A stretch of DNA of 64,000 nt from Dama dama (taxonomy: Eukaryota > Chordata > Mammalia > Artiodactyla > Cervidae). The translations under genes and the position numbers were made by a program. The stretch lies in contig NC_083712.1 in NCBI RefSeq assembly GCF_033118175.1, positions 10,116,956 to 10,180,955 of the forward strand. Reading direction: 5' to 3'. Shown here in pieces: positions 13,047-24,304 of this stretch (positions within the stretch are counted from its first letter, which is position 1; the number at the start of each line of letters is the position of its first letter). A model generated the notes under the pieces. That model ran no database searches. It was not told where the DNA came from and saw nothing but the letters and a program-made list of their open reading frames with translations.

Positions 13047-13740
13047 GATAGGTACCTTGAAACCTCAGAATGCATGAAAGATTTTACTTTGTCAGTGAAA
13101 GCATAGGTATTAAAACACTTGACAGAAAGGGTGACATTATTATAAGAAAATATTAAATACCTTTTATGATCTGCTACTCAAATGTCCTCTGTAAAATGTT
13201 TCAAAAGTGGAACATTTGCTTTCATGGTCTTTGCACTGAATAAGCACTTAATAGCTATGAAAATATGTCATTAAAGTAGACTATCAAACCTAAGTGTAAA
13301 TTGAATCCTACAATTAAAAAAAAAACACAAAACTTCAACATGCAACAGAAATAAATCAATCACTTTGATTTTCCACAATGCATAATGTGAATTCCATTAA
13401 AGCAAAAAAGCCCGAGTCCCATATTTCATGCTAATTAAATCAAAATATAATAATCCAAGAGCTATTTATATTGCAGCTATTAAACTAGATGATAAATCCC
13501 CCTACACTACAGATTTTCATTTTCAAATTCAGAAGTCACTTACTTTCTTGTAACAGTTGACCTTGTACCATTTCTGCTGCTTATAGTAGGGTCTGAGTCT
13601 ACTACGTTTATATTATGACATTGGCTATTTTTTAATTATGCAAGCCCCATCACGACAACAAGGCAGTGATGCGTGAAGGGATCACTGGTCATAGCAAGCA
13701 CCGTTTTTCAACAACACAAGAGATGACTTTACACATGGAC
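13047..13740. other. Intron; possible conserved block at 13380-13505
   Basis: No exon or repeat is seen. The segment 13380-13505 is rich in homeodomain-like TAATTA and MEF2-like CTATTTATA motifs; see findings. Confidence 0.35.
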
Positions 13741-14110
13741 ATCACCAAATGGTCAATACTGAGACAAAATTGACCACATTCTTTGTAGCCAAAGATGAAA
13801 GTGAAAAAGCTGGCCTAAAACTCAACATTCAAAAAACTAAGATCATGGCATCTGGTCCGATCACTGCATGGCAAATAGATGAGGAAACAATGGAAACAGT
13901 AAGAGACTTTATTTTCTTGGGCTCCAAAATCACTGCATATGCTGACTGCAGCCATGAAATCAAAGGACACTTGCTCCTTGGAAGAAAATCTATGACCAAC
14001 CTAGACAGCATATTAAAAAGCAGAGACATTACTTTGTGGACAAAGGTCCATCTAGTCAAAGCTATGGTTTTTCCAGTAGTCATGTATGGAAGCAATAGTT
14101 CGAACACTAT
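13741..14110 (+). mobile_element. BovB ORF2 fragment (post-RT region)
   Basis: A readable frame at 13749-14110 encodes the BovB ORF2 segment just after the reverse transcriptase core. Landmarks are SEKAGLKLNIQKTKIMASGP, DFIFLGSKITA, then RKSMTNLDSILKSRDITLWT and VKAMVFPVVMYG. The copy stops abruptly and is followed by a more upstream part of ORF2, so the order is disturbed. Confidence 0.8.
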
Positions 14111-14898
14111 ATGGAACAACTGATTGGTGCAGGATTGAGAAAGGAGTATGACAGGGCTGCCCATTTATTTAACCTACACACTGAACACATCATGAGAAAG
14201 GCCAGGCTGGATGAGCTACACGTTGGAATCAAGATAGGCAGGAGAAACATCAACAACGTCAGATGTGTGGATGATACCACTCTGATGGCAGAAAGCAAAG
14301 AGCCTCTTGATGAAGGTGAAGGAAGAGAGTGAAAGATGGTGACGGCAGCCACGGAAGCAGAAGACGACTGCTTCTTGGCAGGAAAGCTGTGAAAAACCTA
14401 GACAGTGTTTTGAAAAGAGAGACATCACTCTGCTGACAAAAGTCCACATAGTTAAGGCTACCATCTTCCCAGTGGTCATGTACAGTTGTAAGAGCTGGAC
14501 TATAAAGAAGGCAGAGCACCAAAGAATTGATGCCTTTGCCCTGTAGTTCTGGAGAAGACTCCTGAGAATTCCTTGGACAGCAAAGAGATCAAAACAGTCA
14601 GTCTTAAGGGAAATCAACTCTGAATACTCGTTGGAAGGGCTGTTGCTGAAACTGAAGCCCCACTACTTGGTCATCTGATGCAAACAGCCGACTCGTTGGA
14701 AAAGACCCTGATGCTGGGAAAGATTGAGGGCAGAAGGAGAAGAGGGCATCAGAGGATGAGATGGCCGGACGGCATCACTGATGCAATGGACATGAACTTG
14801 GGCAAACTTCGGGAGATGGTGAGGGACGGGAGACCTAGCGTGCTGCAGTTCATGGGGTTGCAAAGAGTTGGACATGACTGGGTGACTGCACAATAACA
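14111..14898 (+). mobile_element. BovB ORF2 fragment with internal deletion and 3' end
   Basis: It starts inside the BovB reverse transcriptase (LFNLHTEHIMRKA...DELHVGIKIGRRNINN) and reaches the catalytic box, where the usual Y-A-D-D reads CVDD. It jumps after AESKEPLDEGEGRE to the post-RT region, then runs to the 3' end with DSLEKTLMLGKIEGRRRRG. Frameshifts and stops make it a dead copy. It lies directly behind the fragment at 13741-14110. Confidence 0.8.
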
Positions 14899-16384
14899 AT
14901 TTTTTAATTAACTTGTTTTCAGTGTTTTAAACTAGCTTTTAAAGTGATCTCAAAGATCCTCATAATCATTTATTGGAACTAGAACATTAGTGGTACATAA
15001 TAAATGTCCAATTTAGGTGATATCTGTAAGTCAAATAATGTTTCTTTTTCTTGCAAATAAATGCTTTAATATTTAGTTGCTAGTTATAAAACTATATTTT
15101 TGAGTTCTGCATGCCACATTGTTGTTAAACATTAGACCATGTATGTAAAAGAATGCACTCAGAAAATTTCTAAAACATATAAAAGTATAACAGGTTACTA
15201 GTGTTCACCACAGTACTTGAATCGGTTATGTCGGTTAAGTTCCACAGATTGCACTGAGGACTACGCTCAGCCCCTCCTTTGTAAGGAATTGTAAGTGCCC
15301 TGAAAAAATTACTGATGAACATATCTCCTTTCATCATGTCAAATATACCATGTATGGAAAGCCAAGTATGTCTGTTCCTGCAGATTTAAAAATATTTTAG
15401 CCTTTAGTTATTAAAAGAAAAATTACATCTATTAGTAACACAAACATGCAAATTTTGAACATACCATAAAATCCTATGTTTTGCATCCTCATAACAACAA
15501 AGATTCCCTCATTCAGTTATTCAAAGAGATTTTAGTTTCTTTATATCTAGTCACAATCAAATTTAAACCTTCAACCCTCATCCTCCAAAGATTCATTTCT
15601 AAACATCTATCACATTAGTCACCATCGTTAAATTGATTCTCAGTTCTCAGAGGTATGAAAAATAAAAAAATCTGTGTACATAAGATGGACTTGAGGAGAG
15701 AAAAAGATGAGTATCATATTTTTCATTAGACACTCTGCAAATTCTTTACTGATAACAAGTACATGGTTAACAACCTCAGTATGTTATAGAAATCTCCGTT
15801 GGTTGCAGCAACGCAAAGATCTGGTATTATCTCATTAGGGTGATCAAGTGTTATTCACTTGTTTACTGTCTCTTCCTGTTTCCAAATCACAGCTTCACTA
15901 TCTCCACGCCTTCCTGCCAAGCAAGTATCAGGAGGATCTTGTTTTTGTCAGTGTGAATTGAGTGGTGTGAAACAAGAGGCGAGAGAGAGGGGAGATCTAA
16001 TTTGAGAACTGCAGACCATCTCATTTATCACATATGCTTCCCCTGAGTCAATATGCCTCTAGAACTGAAAATAAATAATAGCAATCCCTTATATTGGGGA
16101 AAATCGATAAATCAAAGTGCTTTTGTGTTCCTTACTGTTGAGAGCAGCCCTCGTCAACACTGTGGGCAGTAAAGAGAGTATGATGTCCTACTTTCACCTA
16201 ATTCACACAAAAATCATGCACATGCTTGTTTACAGAGCTGTGTAGATAGGGCTTAGCCCCAAGTCATGGTATCTTTAAAGGGTAGAAGACAGTGCCTCTG
16301 TGATGCCTATTCTAAAGCTTATATGATATCACATGTGTGTGCACATGTGTGTGCACCTTTGAGAGTTTTCTGATACAGGATTAC
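14899..16384. other. Intron, unassigned
   Basis: No recognised repeat, exon or RNA gene. Confidence 0.4.
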
Positions 16385-17100
16385 GCAGCTTGTTGCTGTT
16401 TTTCAGTCACCCAGTCAGGTTCAACTCTTTGCAACCCATGGACTTTAGCACACTAGGCTTCCCCGTCCGTCACCATCTCCCAGAGTTTGCCCAAGTTCAT
16501 GTCCATTGCATTGGTGATGCCATCCAACCAGCTCATCCTCTGATGCCCTCTTCTCCTTCTGCCTTCAATCTTTCCCAGCATCAGGGCCTTTTCCAATGAG
16601 TCAGCTGTTCACATCAGATGACTGAAATAGTGGAGCTTCAGTTTCAGCAACAGTCCTTCCAATGAGTATTCAGAGTTGATATCCCTTAAGACTGACTATT
16701 TTGATCTCTTTGCTGTCCAAGGGACTCTCAGGAGTCTTCTCCAGCACCAGTTTGAAGGCATTACTTCTTTGGCACTCTGCATTCTTTACATCCAGCTCTC
16801 ACAACTGTACATGACCATGGGAAGACCATAGCCTTAACTATACAGACCTTTGCCGGCAGAGTGATTTCTCTGCTTTTCAGCAAACTGTCCAGGTTTGTCA
16901 TCACTTTCCTGCTAAGAAGCAACTGTCTTCTGATTTCATGGCTGTAGTCACCGTCCGCAGTGATTTTGGAGCCCAAGGAGAGGAAATCTGTCACTACTTC
17001 CACCTTTTCCCCCTCTGTTTGCCATGAAGTAAGAGCCAGATGCCATGATCTTAGTTCTTCTTTTTTTAATGTTTAGTTTTAAGCTGGCTTTTTCACCCTC
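16385..17100 (-). mobile_element. BovB LINE 3' portion, minus strand
   Basis: On the minus strand, 17003-16761 encodes the BovB ORF2 segment VTDFLSLGSKITADGDYSHE ... VMTNLDSLLKSREITLPAKV. The frame then breaks and the copy ends with the BovB tail at the left edge. It is in the same orientation as CSMD1. Confidence 0.85.
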
Positions 17101-17124
17101 CTGCTTCACCCTCATCAAGATACA

Positions 17125-17240
17125 AGATTATGCAGCTTGCTGTTGTTCAGTTGCCCTATCGTGTCTGACTCTGCAACCCATGGACTTCAGCACCCAGGCT
17201 TCCCTGTCCCTCACCATCTCCTGAAGTTTGCCTCATCAAG
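17125..17240 (-). mobile_element. Second BovB 3'-end fragment, minus strand
   Basis: It repeats the BovB terminus already seen at 16385: AGCTTGCTGTTGTTCAGTTG and the TGTCTGACTC motif, then CATGGACTTCAGCACCCAGG and CTCACCATCTCC. Two BovB tails in the same orientation therefore lie side by side. Confidence 0.7.
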
Positions 17241-17335
17241 AGGTTCTTTAGTTCCTCTTTGGTTTCTGCCATTATCCATTAGAAGGGTACGCAGCTTACT
17301 ATAGTTTAAATGAGCCTCATAATACTTAAGATGAC

Positions 17336-17378
17336 GTGTGTGTGTGTGTGTATGTGTGTGTGTGTGTGTGTGTGTGTA
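17336..17378. repeat. (TG)n microsatellite
   Basis: About 20 TG units with one TATG interruption. It is long enough to be length-polymorphic. Confidence 0.95.
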
Positions 17379-17792
17379 GGTGAGTATATATGTATACATA
17401 TTTTTTTTTTCCTTTCCACTCTAACAGCTTTGCTAAATCTGGATGCAGTGAGTGTTCCTGAGAGGGATGGGTGGATGGAGTGGAGACCACAGGGTGTGAG
17501 ACAGGAGCTGAGGGCCTCGGAGGTGGGTGGTCGCCCAAGGACAGTAGAGGTTGTCTCTGTGAGCCACAGCAGAGCAGAGTCCCACCCAGGCGGGTGGGGT
17601 GCCAGGCGGACTGTCCGGAGGAGCCACAGAGACCAGGAAAGAGTCTGGGTGAACAGCCTAAGCCTCAGGGGAGGTGAAACCCACCTGCCTCTCCCATATC
17701 TCTTATGAAGACCAGTAACGTCTGCTTCTCAGCCCCGATCCTCCACACCCATGCATCACAAGGGCAGCAGGAAGGGGTTTAGTACTGGCTGA

Positions 17793-18264
17793 TGTTGTGA
17801 AATGCAAGGGTCTTCTGTCATATCAATAAATAAGAAATGCCACCACCACCGGTGATTTCTGGCCTCCAGATGTGAATAAGGCTCCCCAAATGGAGATCCA
17901 GTGTAAGCTGTCACCCTCCACGGTGATTGCCAAGGAGCTGGGGCAATGCAGGGAGAGGTGCGAACAAGGAAACCAGATTGGCCCTAGATAGCTGAGGTGC
18001 ACATGAAAGGAATGCAGCCCAGAGGCTTGCATCTTCTCATGCATAGAACGCTAAATTCCTTAACTTGCTACCCAATCTTTGATGTTGAGACTGCCTGCTC
18101 CCTTTGTTGCAGACTTGTATATAGCCTGACTCCCCTGATCACCTCCTTGGAGCAGTTTCCTCAGAGTTACTGAGATACTGTCTTCTGGGCTGGAGTCCTA
18201 AACATTCTCACACAATAAAATAACACTCTACTTTCAGGTTGTGACTAAATTTTTTTAGTTGACA
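17793..18264 (+). mobile_element. Probable ruminant ERV solo LTR
   Basis: The block begins TG, has a GTATATAG TATA-like box near 18118, an AATAAA signal at 18214 and ends ...TTAGTTGACA, so it has the TG...CA ends and promoter/poly-A layout of an LTR. Its 3' part resembles a common ruminant ERV LTR. No internal viral gene is next to it and I found no target-site duplication, so the left edge is approximate. Confidence 0.6.
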
Positions 18265-18751
18265 GTGTATAATTAAAAGAGCACACAAATGAATGAATGA
18301 GTGGTTAGTTCATTAATTCCTAGCTATTACACCAATGTGATCACACACATTATGAAGCTAAGGGTGACCTCTATCCTGGACAGAGTGGTCAGATGCTTAA
18401 TCGCAATATTTGTCACAGCGACTCATTTTCTATGCTGTCCTCACTGACTCAGCTTATTTCTGAATGATGTTGTGATAATTCAGTCTCTAAAATTTAGGAG
18501 CACTTCCTTCTCATTAAAGCAAGAAAGCGTAACCCTGCCTAAAGCATCGTGTATTGATGCAGTTACATCTGAGGTCCAGGGGGATCATGCCGGGACTCCA
18601 CACACAAATCATTGCTGTCTGAGAAATGGTTTACAAGCCTTCAGTATGAGTAGGATTTAGATTAGCAGAAAGGTAGGTGCAGGTGATGCTCCGGCTGGTA
18701 GTATGGAAAAGGGCTGTTCTCTCTCTCACAGTATTAGACTCATCCTGAAGG
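18265..18751. other. Intron, unassigned
   Basis: Includes a short GAAT-rich run near 18290. Nothing else recognised. Confidence 0.4.
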
Positions 18752-19526
18752 AAAAACCCTTTGTGCGCTGTTGGTGGGAATGTTAACTGGTGGAGTCACT
18801 ATGAAAAAGAGTGTGGAGGTTACTGCAAACACTAAAAATGAAGCCACCATGTGACCGAGCAATCCCACAGCTACATGCCTATCAAAGGGAATGAAAACAG
18901 GATCTCAGAGAGATACATGCACCCCACGGGCACTGCAGCACCATTACAATAGCCGAGGCGAGGAAACCACCTATGTGTTCATCGATGGGTGAATGGAGAA
19001 AGAAGATGTGGGAGACACACGCGCACGTACACACGTGTGCACACACACACACAGGACTATTATTCACCCATGAAAAAGAAGGGATCCTGTCATTTGCCAC
19101 AACATGCATGGACCTTGAGGGCAGTGTGCTAAGTGAGATGTCAGAAGGAGAAAGACAAATATTGTATGATATCACATAGGTGGAATCTGAAAAGGCTGAA
19201 TTCATAGAGTCAGAGAGCAGAATGGTGATTCCCAGGGGCTGGTGGGGGGGGGAATGGGGAGATGCTGGTCAAAGGGCACAGATCTCTAGCTATCGATGAG
19301 TAAGTGCTGGGGTCCACTGCACAGCAAGAAGGCTGTAGGTGGTTACACTGCACAGTTTATCTGCAGGTTGCTCAGAGAGTAGCCCTTCACTCTTCTCACC
19401 ACCAAAAAGCAACGATAAGCAATGCGAGGTGAGCAAAAGCTACAGTGGTGATCAATCTGTTCAGTCCATAAATGTATCAAATCAACATATTGTACACCTT
19501 AAACTTACACAATGCTATGTGTCAAT
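18752..19526 (+). mobile_element. Old L1 LINE 3' portion (outer element of a nest)
   Basis: It has the L1 ORF2 C-terminal landmarks: CTGTTGGTGGGAATGTTAAC, GCAATCCCACAGCTACATGC and GTGTTCATCGATGGGTGAAT. The 3' UTR follows, to CTTACACAATGCTATGTGTC. Its last bases (CAATTATATTTCAATAAAAC) appear only after an interruption, at about 20179. Confidence 0.7.
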
Positions 19527-20160
19527 TATTTTTACTATTTTTTAAAATCGAGGTATAGTTGATTTACAATATTAGTTTTGGTCATACAACACAGCAATTC
19601 GATATTTTCATAGATTATACTTGAGTTAACCCTATTACAAAACAATGACTATACTTCAGTATACAGTATGACTTTGTGACTTATCTGTTTTATATATAAT
19701 AGTCTGTACCTCTTAATCCCATGCCCCTATCTTGCATCTACCTACTGGTAACCACTAACTTGTTCTCTCTATCTGTGAGTCTGTTTATGTTTTTGCTTTT
19801 TTGTTTTTTTTTTCCATTTATTTTTATTAGTTGGAGGTTAATTACTTTACAATATTGTAGTGGTTTTTGCCATACATTGACATGAATCAGCCATGGATTT
19901 ACATGTATTCCCCATCCCGATCCCCCCTCCCACATCCCTCCCCACCCCATCCCTCTGGGTCTTCCCAGTGCACCAGCCCCGAGCACTTGTCTCATGCATC
20001 ACTTTTGGACTCTGTGGGAGAAGGCGAGGGTGGGATGTTTTGAGAGAACAGCATTGAAACATGTATATTATCAAGGGTGAAACAGATCACCAGCCCAGTT
20101 GGATGTTTTCGCTTTGTTGAAGTATTCACTAGTCTGTGTTATTTTTCAGATTGTAGAATC
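19527..20160 (-). mobile_element. L1 3' end, minus strand (middle element of a nest)
   Basis: It reads as the reverse complement of an older L1 3' end: a T-rich left edge, then GAGGTATAGTTGATTTACAA and the usual terminal region. It interrupts the + strand L1 at 18752-19526/20165-20205 and is itself interrupted at 19804-20102. Confidence 0.6.
19804..20102 (-). mobile_element. Young BovL1 3' end with 5' inversion
   Basis: From 20009 down to the poly-T at 19804 the minus strand reads the BovL1 3' end, starting GATGCATGAGACAAGTGCTC. From 20010 to 20102 the plus strand reads the segment normally just upstream of that point (GTGGGAGAAGGCGAGGGTGG to CACCAGCCCAGTTGG). The two halves therefore point in opposite directions, as made by twin priming. 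Similar 17-bp direct repeats flank it (19787-19803 and 20103-20119, about 15 of 17 matching). Confidence 0.8.
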
Positions 20161-20317
20161 TGACTATATGCAATAAGTCAATTATATTTCAATAAAACTG
20201 GACGGGAGAAAAAGACATTCCCCCAAGAATAGGAGAAGTGTCATTCAGGTGTCCTGTTTCTCTCGGTTCCTTGTGCTATCAATCTTGTTGGCATTTGACA
20301 AAACTAACCACAGCTAA

Positions 20318-20520
20318 AAGGGCTTCCCTGATGGCTTAGATGGTAAAGAATCTGTCTACAATGTAGGAGACCCAGTTTTGATCCCTGGTTTGCAAAGGTC
20401 CCCTGAAGAAGGAAATGGCAAACCACTCCAATATTATTGCCTGGGAAATCCCATGGACAAAAAGTCTGGCAGGCTGGGGCCTGAAAGAGTTGGACATGAC
20501 TTAGCCACTAAACCACCACC
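20318..20520 (+). mobile_element. Bov-tA / Bov-A SINE
   Basis: The head GGCTTCCCTGATGGCTTAGA is followed by the Bov-A body: CTGAAGAAGGAAATGGCAAA and a diverged GGACATGACTTAGCCAC end. Confidence 0.8.
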
Positions 20521-22094
20521 AACCAGAGCTAAAACCCCAACACTGTGTGGAATCCAGAATTTAGAATTTCAGTTAAGCCAGCATCTTAGTCTCAGTAATT
20601 CAATACACAACTCTTCTACCTCTGTCATGAGCTAGGCCTGGTATCAAAGGTGGACAAAGCTCTTTGGCTTCATTTAAAATCTATGTGTGCAGGTGGCCGA
20701 CAACAAGAATGTGTGGTCACCTTTCCACCGACACCATGAGCAGAGTCCTGAGGAAGCAGAGAGGGTGGCCGTCTGGTGGCACCTGCCGTGGACTGTCCCC
20801 AGGTTGAAACTTGGCGTAGGAGCCCAGGGTTTATGACTGACTCGTTCCTATAAAACAATCCTACTCTGCTTGGCAACTGGCAGCCCCAAGGGGCTCTCTT
20901 GCTATAAACAACAAATTATTTTTTAAAATGAAAATGTACCTATTAAATTATCTTTCAATACAGTAAATTAGGGAGGAATCTCGTGTAGTTACAGCCGCTA
21001 TTTGTGGGAAATCCATCTTGGGACTCCGAGGGAGCGAGATCACCCTGGAGCCCGTCTTCCCTCGGGTGGGAGGGCCGAGAGGTCTGACCGCGGGAGGCTC
21101 AGCCCACATTTATTTAACCCCCGGAGTAAAGGTCAGTCCTGTGAACTGAACTCCATTTTCTTGCATTTTATGCATGATTAAATGGTAATTAAGCTTTAAT
21201 GAAAAGTGTTAGGCTGATTACAGTTAACATAATTGCACTCGTCAGTTCTTGTCCTCATGTTTTACATGCTGTGTGGAGCTGGCAGGACAATGGACCATGA
21301 GTGGGCTTTGAGTATCTTGTGAACACTGGTAGTTCTCCTTTCTAGGGGAGGAAAAGTGCTTGGAAGGAAGGCGTGGTGTGTGGCTGCTCCATCAGTGGCC
21401 CGCTGAACCTGCACATGGACGCCCAGCACTGCGGCTGAGGGTCACCACCAATAACCAGTCATTCTTCGCCCAAGGTGGCCTTAACGCTGGGAAGAATGAT
21501 CATTTTTATAAAATAAAATAAGGAAATTTAACAAATGATAGATTAAACTATGTTCACTTAAATTAAAATGGGTATTAATCTTTTTAAAATGAGAATGGTC
21601 TGCTTGGTTTTTACCTGGTATCAAAATATTAGGTAAAGATAAATGTATAAAGAATTATAAAACTGAAAAGGTCAACAAAGATGCATACATGTTATTAGAT
21701 CTGTCTAATGTGTTTTTTAGCAGTGAAAACACAGTCTATCCTGACCATTTCTACTGATAACAGGTATCATATAAGGACCATTTATCTTAACTACTAACAT
21801 AGGGATAGAAGCTAATTCAGGAGTGGAAGAATCTTTATCATTAAAATTAACATTCAAATATTTATTATTAAAGACTTTTCTAGTAACATCTTTGAATGAA
21901 GCTGATGTCAATAATAAAACCCAACCTTTTCAGAAGATCAGTAGATGATGTGGTCCTTGTCACACAATCAAAATCATCCTAATATTTTTAAGATTTGCAT
22001 CACTGGGAATTTTTCAAGTATATTCAGTTAGAAAATACTTTGTAGCCACTGACTATATATCATGTTCTAGACATTCTGCCATCATTCAGCCCAG
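20521..22094. other. Intron; non-repetitive block at 20980-21300
   Basis: The stretch around 20980-21300 is unlike known repeats and mixes GC-rich and homeodomain-like AT motifs; see findings. The first copy of an 87-bp direct repeat lies at 21623-21709. Confidence 0.4.
21623..21709 (+). repeat. 87-bp local direct repeat, copy 1
   Basis: It matches 22469-22555 in the same orientation with 7 mismatches and no gap (about 92%). The shared core includes AAAAGGTCAACAAAGATGCA. Confidence 0.85.
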
Positions 22095-22280
22095 GCAATA
22101 GTCTCCGTTGTGTCTGACTCTTTGTGACCTATGGACTGTAGCTCACTGGGCTCCTCTGTCCAAGGAATTCTCCAGGCAAGTCATTCCCTTCTCCAGAGAA
22201 TCTTCCCAACCCAGGGATTGAAACTGGGTCTCCTGCATTGCAGGCAGATTCTTTACCATCTGAGCCACCAGGGAAGCCCA
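22095..22280 (-). mobile_element. Bov-A SINE, minus strand
   Basis: GTGTCTGACTCTTTGTGACC, TATGGACTGTAGCTCACTGG and the right-end CTGAGCCACCAGGGAAGCCC identify a Bov-A with its tRNA-like head on the right. A short internal deletion lies near 22180. Confidence 0.8.
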
Positions 22281-22468
22281 ACCTCAGTCTTTTAGATTGC
22301 AAATAAGATGCTTACACATGATGGGGCACACACTGTATCAGAAATATGAGCATTGAATTTGGGGACTGCAAGTGACAATGTGATTAATTCTGATTAAGAG
22401 GCCTTAAAATGTAGTCTGTCTATGTGTGGATTAATTGAGCAAGCAAAGAGGAAAAGCAAGCATAGAGG

Positions 22469-22555
22469 AAAACATTAGGTAAAGACATATGTATAAAGAA
22501 TGATAAAGCTTAAAAGGTCAACAAAGATGCATACATGTTAGTAGATCTGTCTAAT
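22469..22555 (+). repeat. 87-bp local direct repeat, copy 2
   Basis: Second copy of the block at 21623-21709, 846 bp downstream. The similarity begins and ends sharply on both sides. Confidence 0.85.
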
Positions 22556-22847
22556 AACAGATATGTCCATTTACAATGATGTAAAATGGACACATACCAA
22601 ACATGTACCTACCAAGCAGGGCTGGCCTTCTGCTGGCGTGGATGTCACAGGAGGTTGACAGGGTTGGTGGGCAGTGATTGTGGATTAAAAACTAAAATGC
22701 AAAGAAGGTTTTTGCAGAAGTTTGCATACAAGCTTTGAAAGCTGTTACATCTGGCAAGAGGGAGAACCAGAACGCTCTCTGGCTGAGGTGGGAAGACAGT
22801 GGAGAGTTCCAGCCAGAAGCAAGTTGCCTCATTAAGACCCACCCTGG

Positions 22848-23098
22848 GACTTCCCTGGTGGTCCAATGATTAAGAATCCACCTTGTAATTCAGGGGGCAC
22901 AGGCTCGGTCCCTGGCCTGCGAACTAAGATCCCACAAGCCATGGGGTAACTAAGCCCGCATGCCGTAACTACTGAACCTGCACGCCACAACCAGAGTCCA
23001 TGTGCCACAACGAAAGACTCCACGTGACGCAACAAAGATCCCCCGTCTCACAGCTAAGACCCAATGCAGTCAAACCAATAAAGAAGCCGGTATTTCTT
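22848..23098 (+). mobile_element. CHR-type tRNA-derived SINE
   Basis: Head GGGACTTCCCTGGTGGTCCA, then CTAAGATCCCACAAGCCATG and the CAACAAAGATC...AATAAAGAAG end. Confidence 0.75.
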
Positions 23099-24097
23099 TT
23101 TTAAAGACCCATCCTGCTCCTTTGATCAGGAAACACTCATCCAAGAGCAGAGAGAAGCAGCCCATCTGTACGCTGCGGAGGCTCGGTCCAGGCCGAAAGG
23201 ACTCAGACCAAGGGGGCACGTGTACAGGTGGAGAGGACTGGCTGGATCTGGGACTTTGAATATGGGCCCCACTGAAGGTGATGCTAGAGTATATGTGAGG
23301 CAGAAGATGAAGGGGTTTGTGAAAAATGACTTCAAAGGCTCTCTCACGAGACACTCTCAGAACGGAGCTACCATTCACTGAGATGGGAAACGCTTGGAGA
23401 AAACAAGGTTTGGGAGTGGAGAGAACTGGAATGTGGTCACGTTTCACGTGCTAAGTCGCCTGTTTCTGTCTCCACGTGAAACCGGAGGGAGACCCCAGAC
23501 TGGCAGATGAGGACCCGGGGAGGGCTCGGGAGGCTGGCTGAGGAGGCCCAAGGAGAGACTCCTGACAGAGGAGAGAGAGACGCGAGGATGGTCCTTGCAG
23601 CATCCAGCCTAAACAGCCTGGGGAAGGAATGATGAGAGCCAAAGAAAAGACTCTAATGGGGTGGCCACTGGAAGGAGGAGGACCAGGAAGAGGGGGATAC
23701 GGAAGGCAGCTGAAGAGGGTGTTTTAACAACAGAGCAACAGTCAAAATTAAAAAGCTTCAATCAGGTGTGGGATTCTGTGATTGAGAAGTAGAACCACAC
23801 TGATTGCCAAATTCTCCTGTTTTAAGTTTATTGAAGAAATTCTGATAATTCAAATGTCTAAGAAAACTATTCAAATAAGCGTCTCCCTTCAATGATTAAG
23901 TTACACCTACAGTGCAGAGTTTACATAGTATTGGCAAACTATCAAGTTAAAATGGTTTACCAAGAAAACTAATTTAATACTATTGAATAAATGTCATTTT
24001 TGTTTTGCAACAAAGGTCATACTTGAAGTATCAATTATTTGAAGGAAATATTTAAGTTCCATTATTTTTTAAATTTTATTTTGAAATCATGAAACTG
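23099..24097. other. Intron; ancient repeat-like block at about 23270-23450
   Basis: The segment with CCATTCACTGAGATGGGAAA and CAAGGTTTGGGAGTGGAG resembles an ancient mammalian interspersed repeat whose name I cannot give. No exon is seen. Confidence 0.35.
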
Positions 24098-24304
24098 AAA
24101 CTGTTAGTTGCTCAGTCATGTCTGACTCTTTGTGACCCATGGACTATAGCCCACCAGGCTCCTTTGTCCATGGAGTTCTCCAGGCAAGAATAGTAGAGTG
24201 GATTGCCATGCCCTTCTCCAGGGGATCTTCCCCACCCAGGGATCAAACCTGGGTTTCCCACACTGCAGGCAGATTCTTTAACACCTGAGCTACCAGGGAA
24301 ACCC
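24098..24304 (-). mobile_element. Bov-A SINE, minus strand
   Basis: GTTGCTCAGTCATGTCTGAC, CCATGGACTATAGCCCACCA and the tRNA-like right end GAGCTACCAGGGAAACCCC. Confidence 0.85.

Noticed and set aside
17310..17708. 132-residue open frame on the plus strand
   Set aside because: It passes through the TG microsatellite, which gives an artificial Val/Cys repeat.
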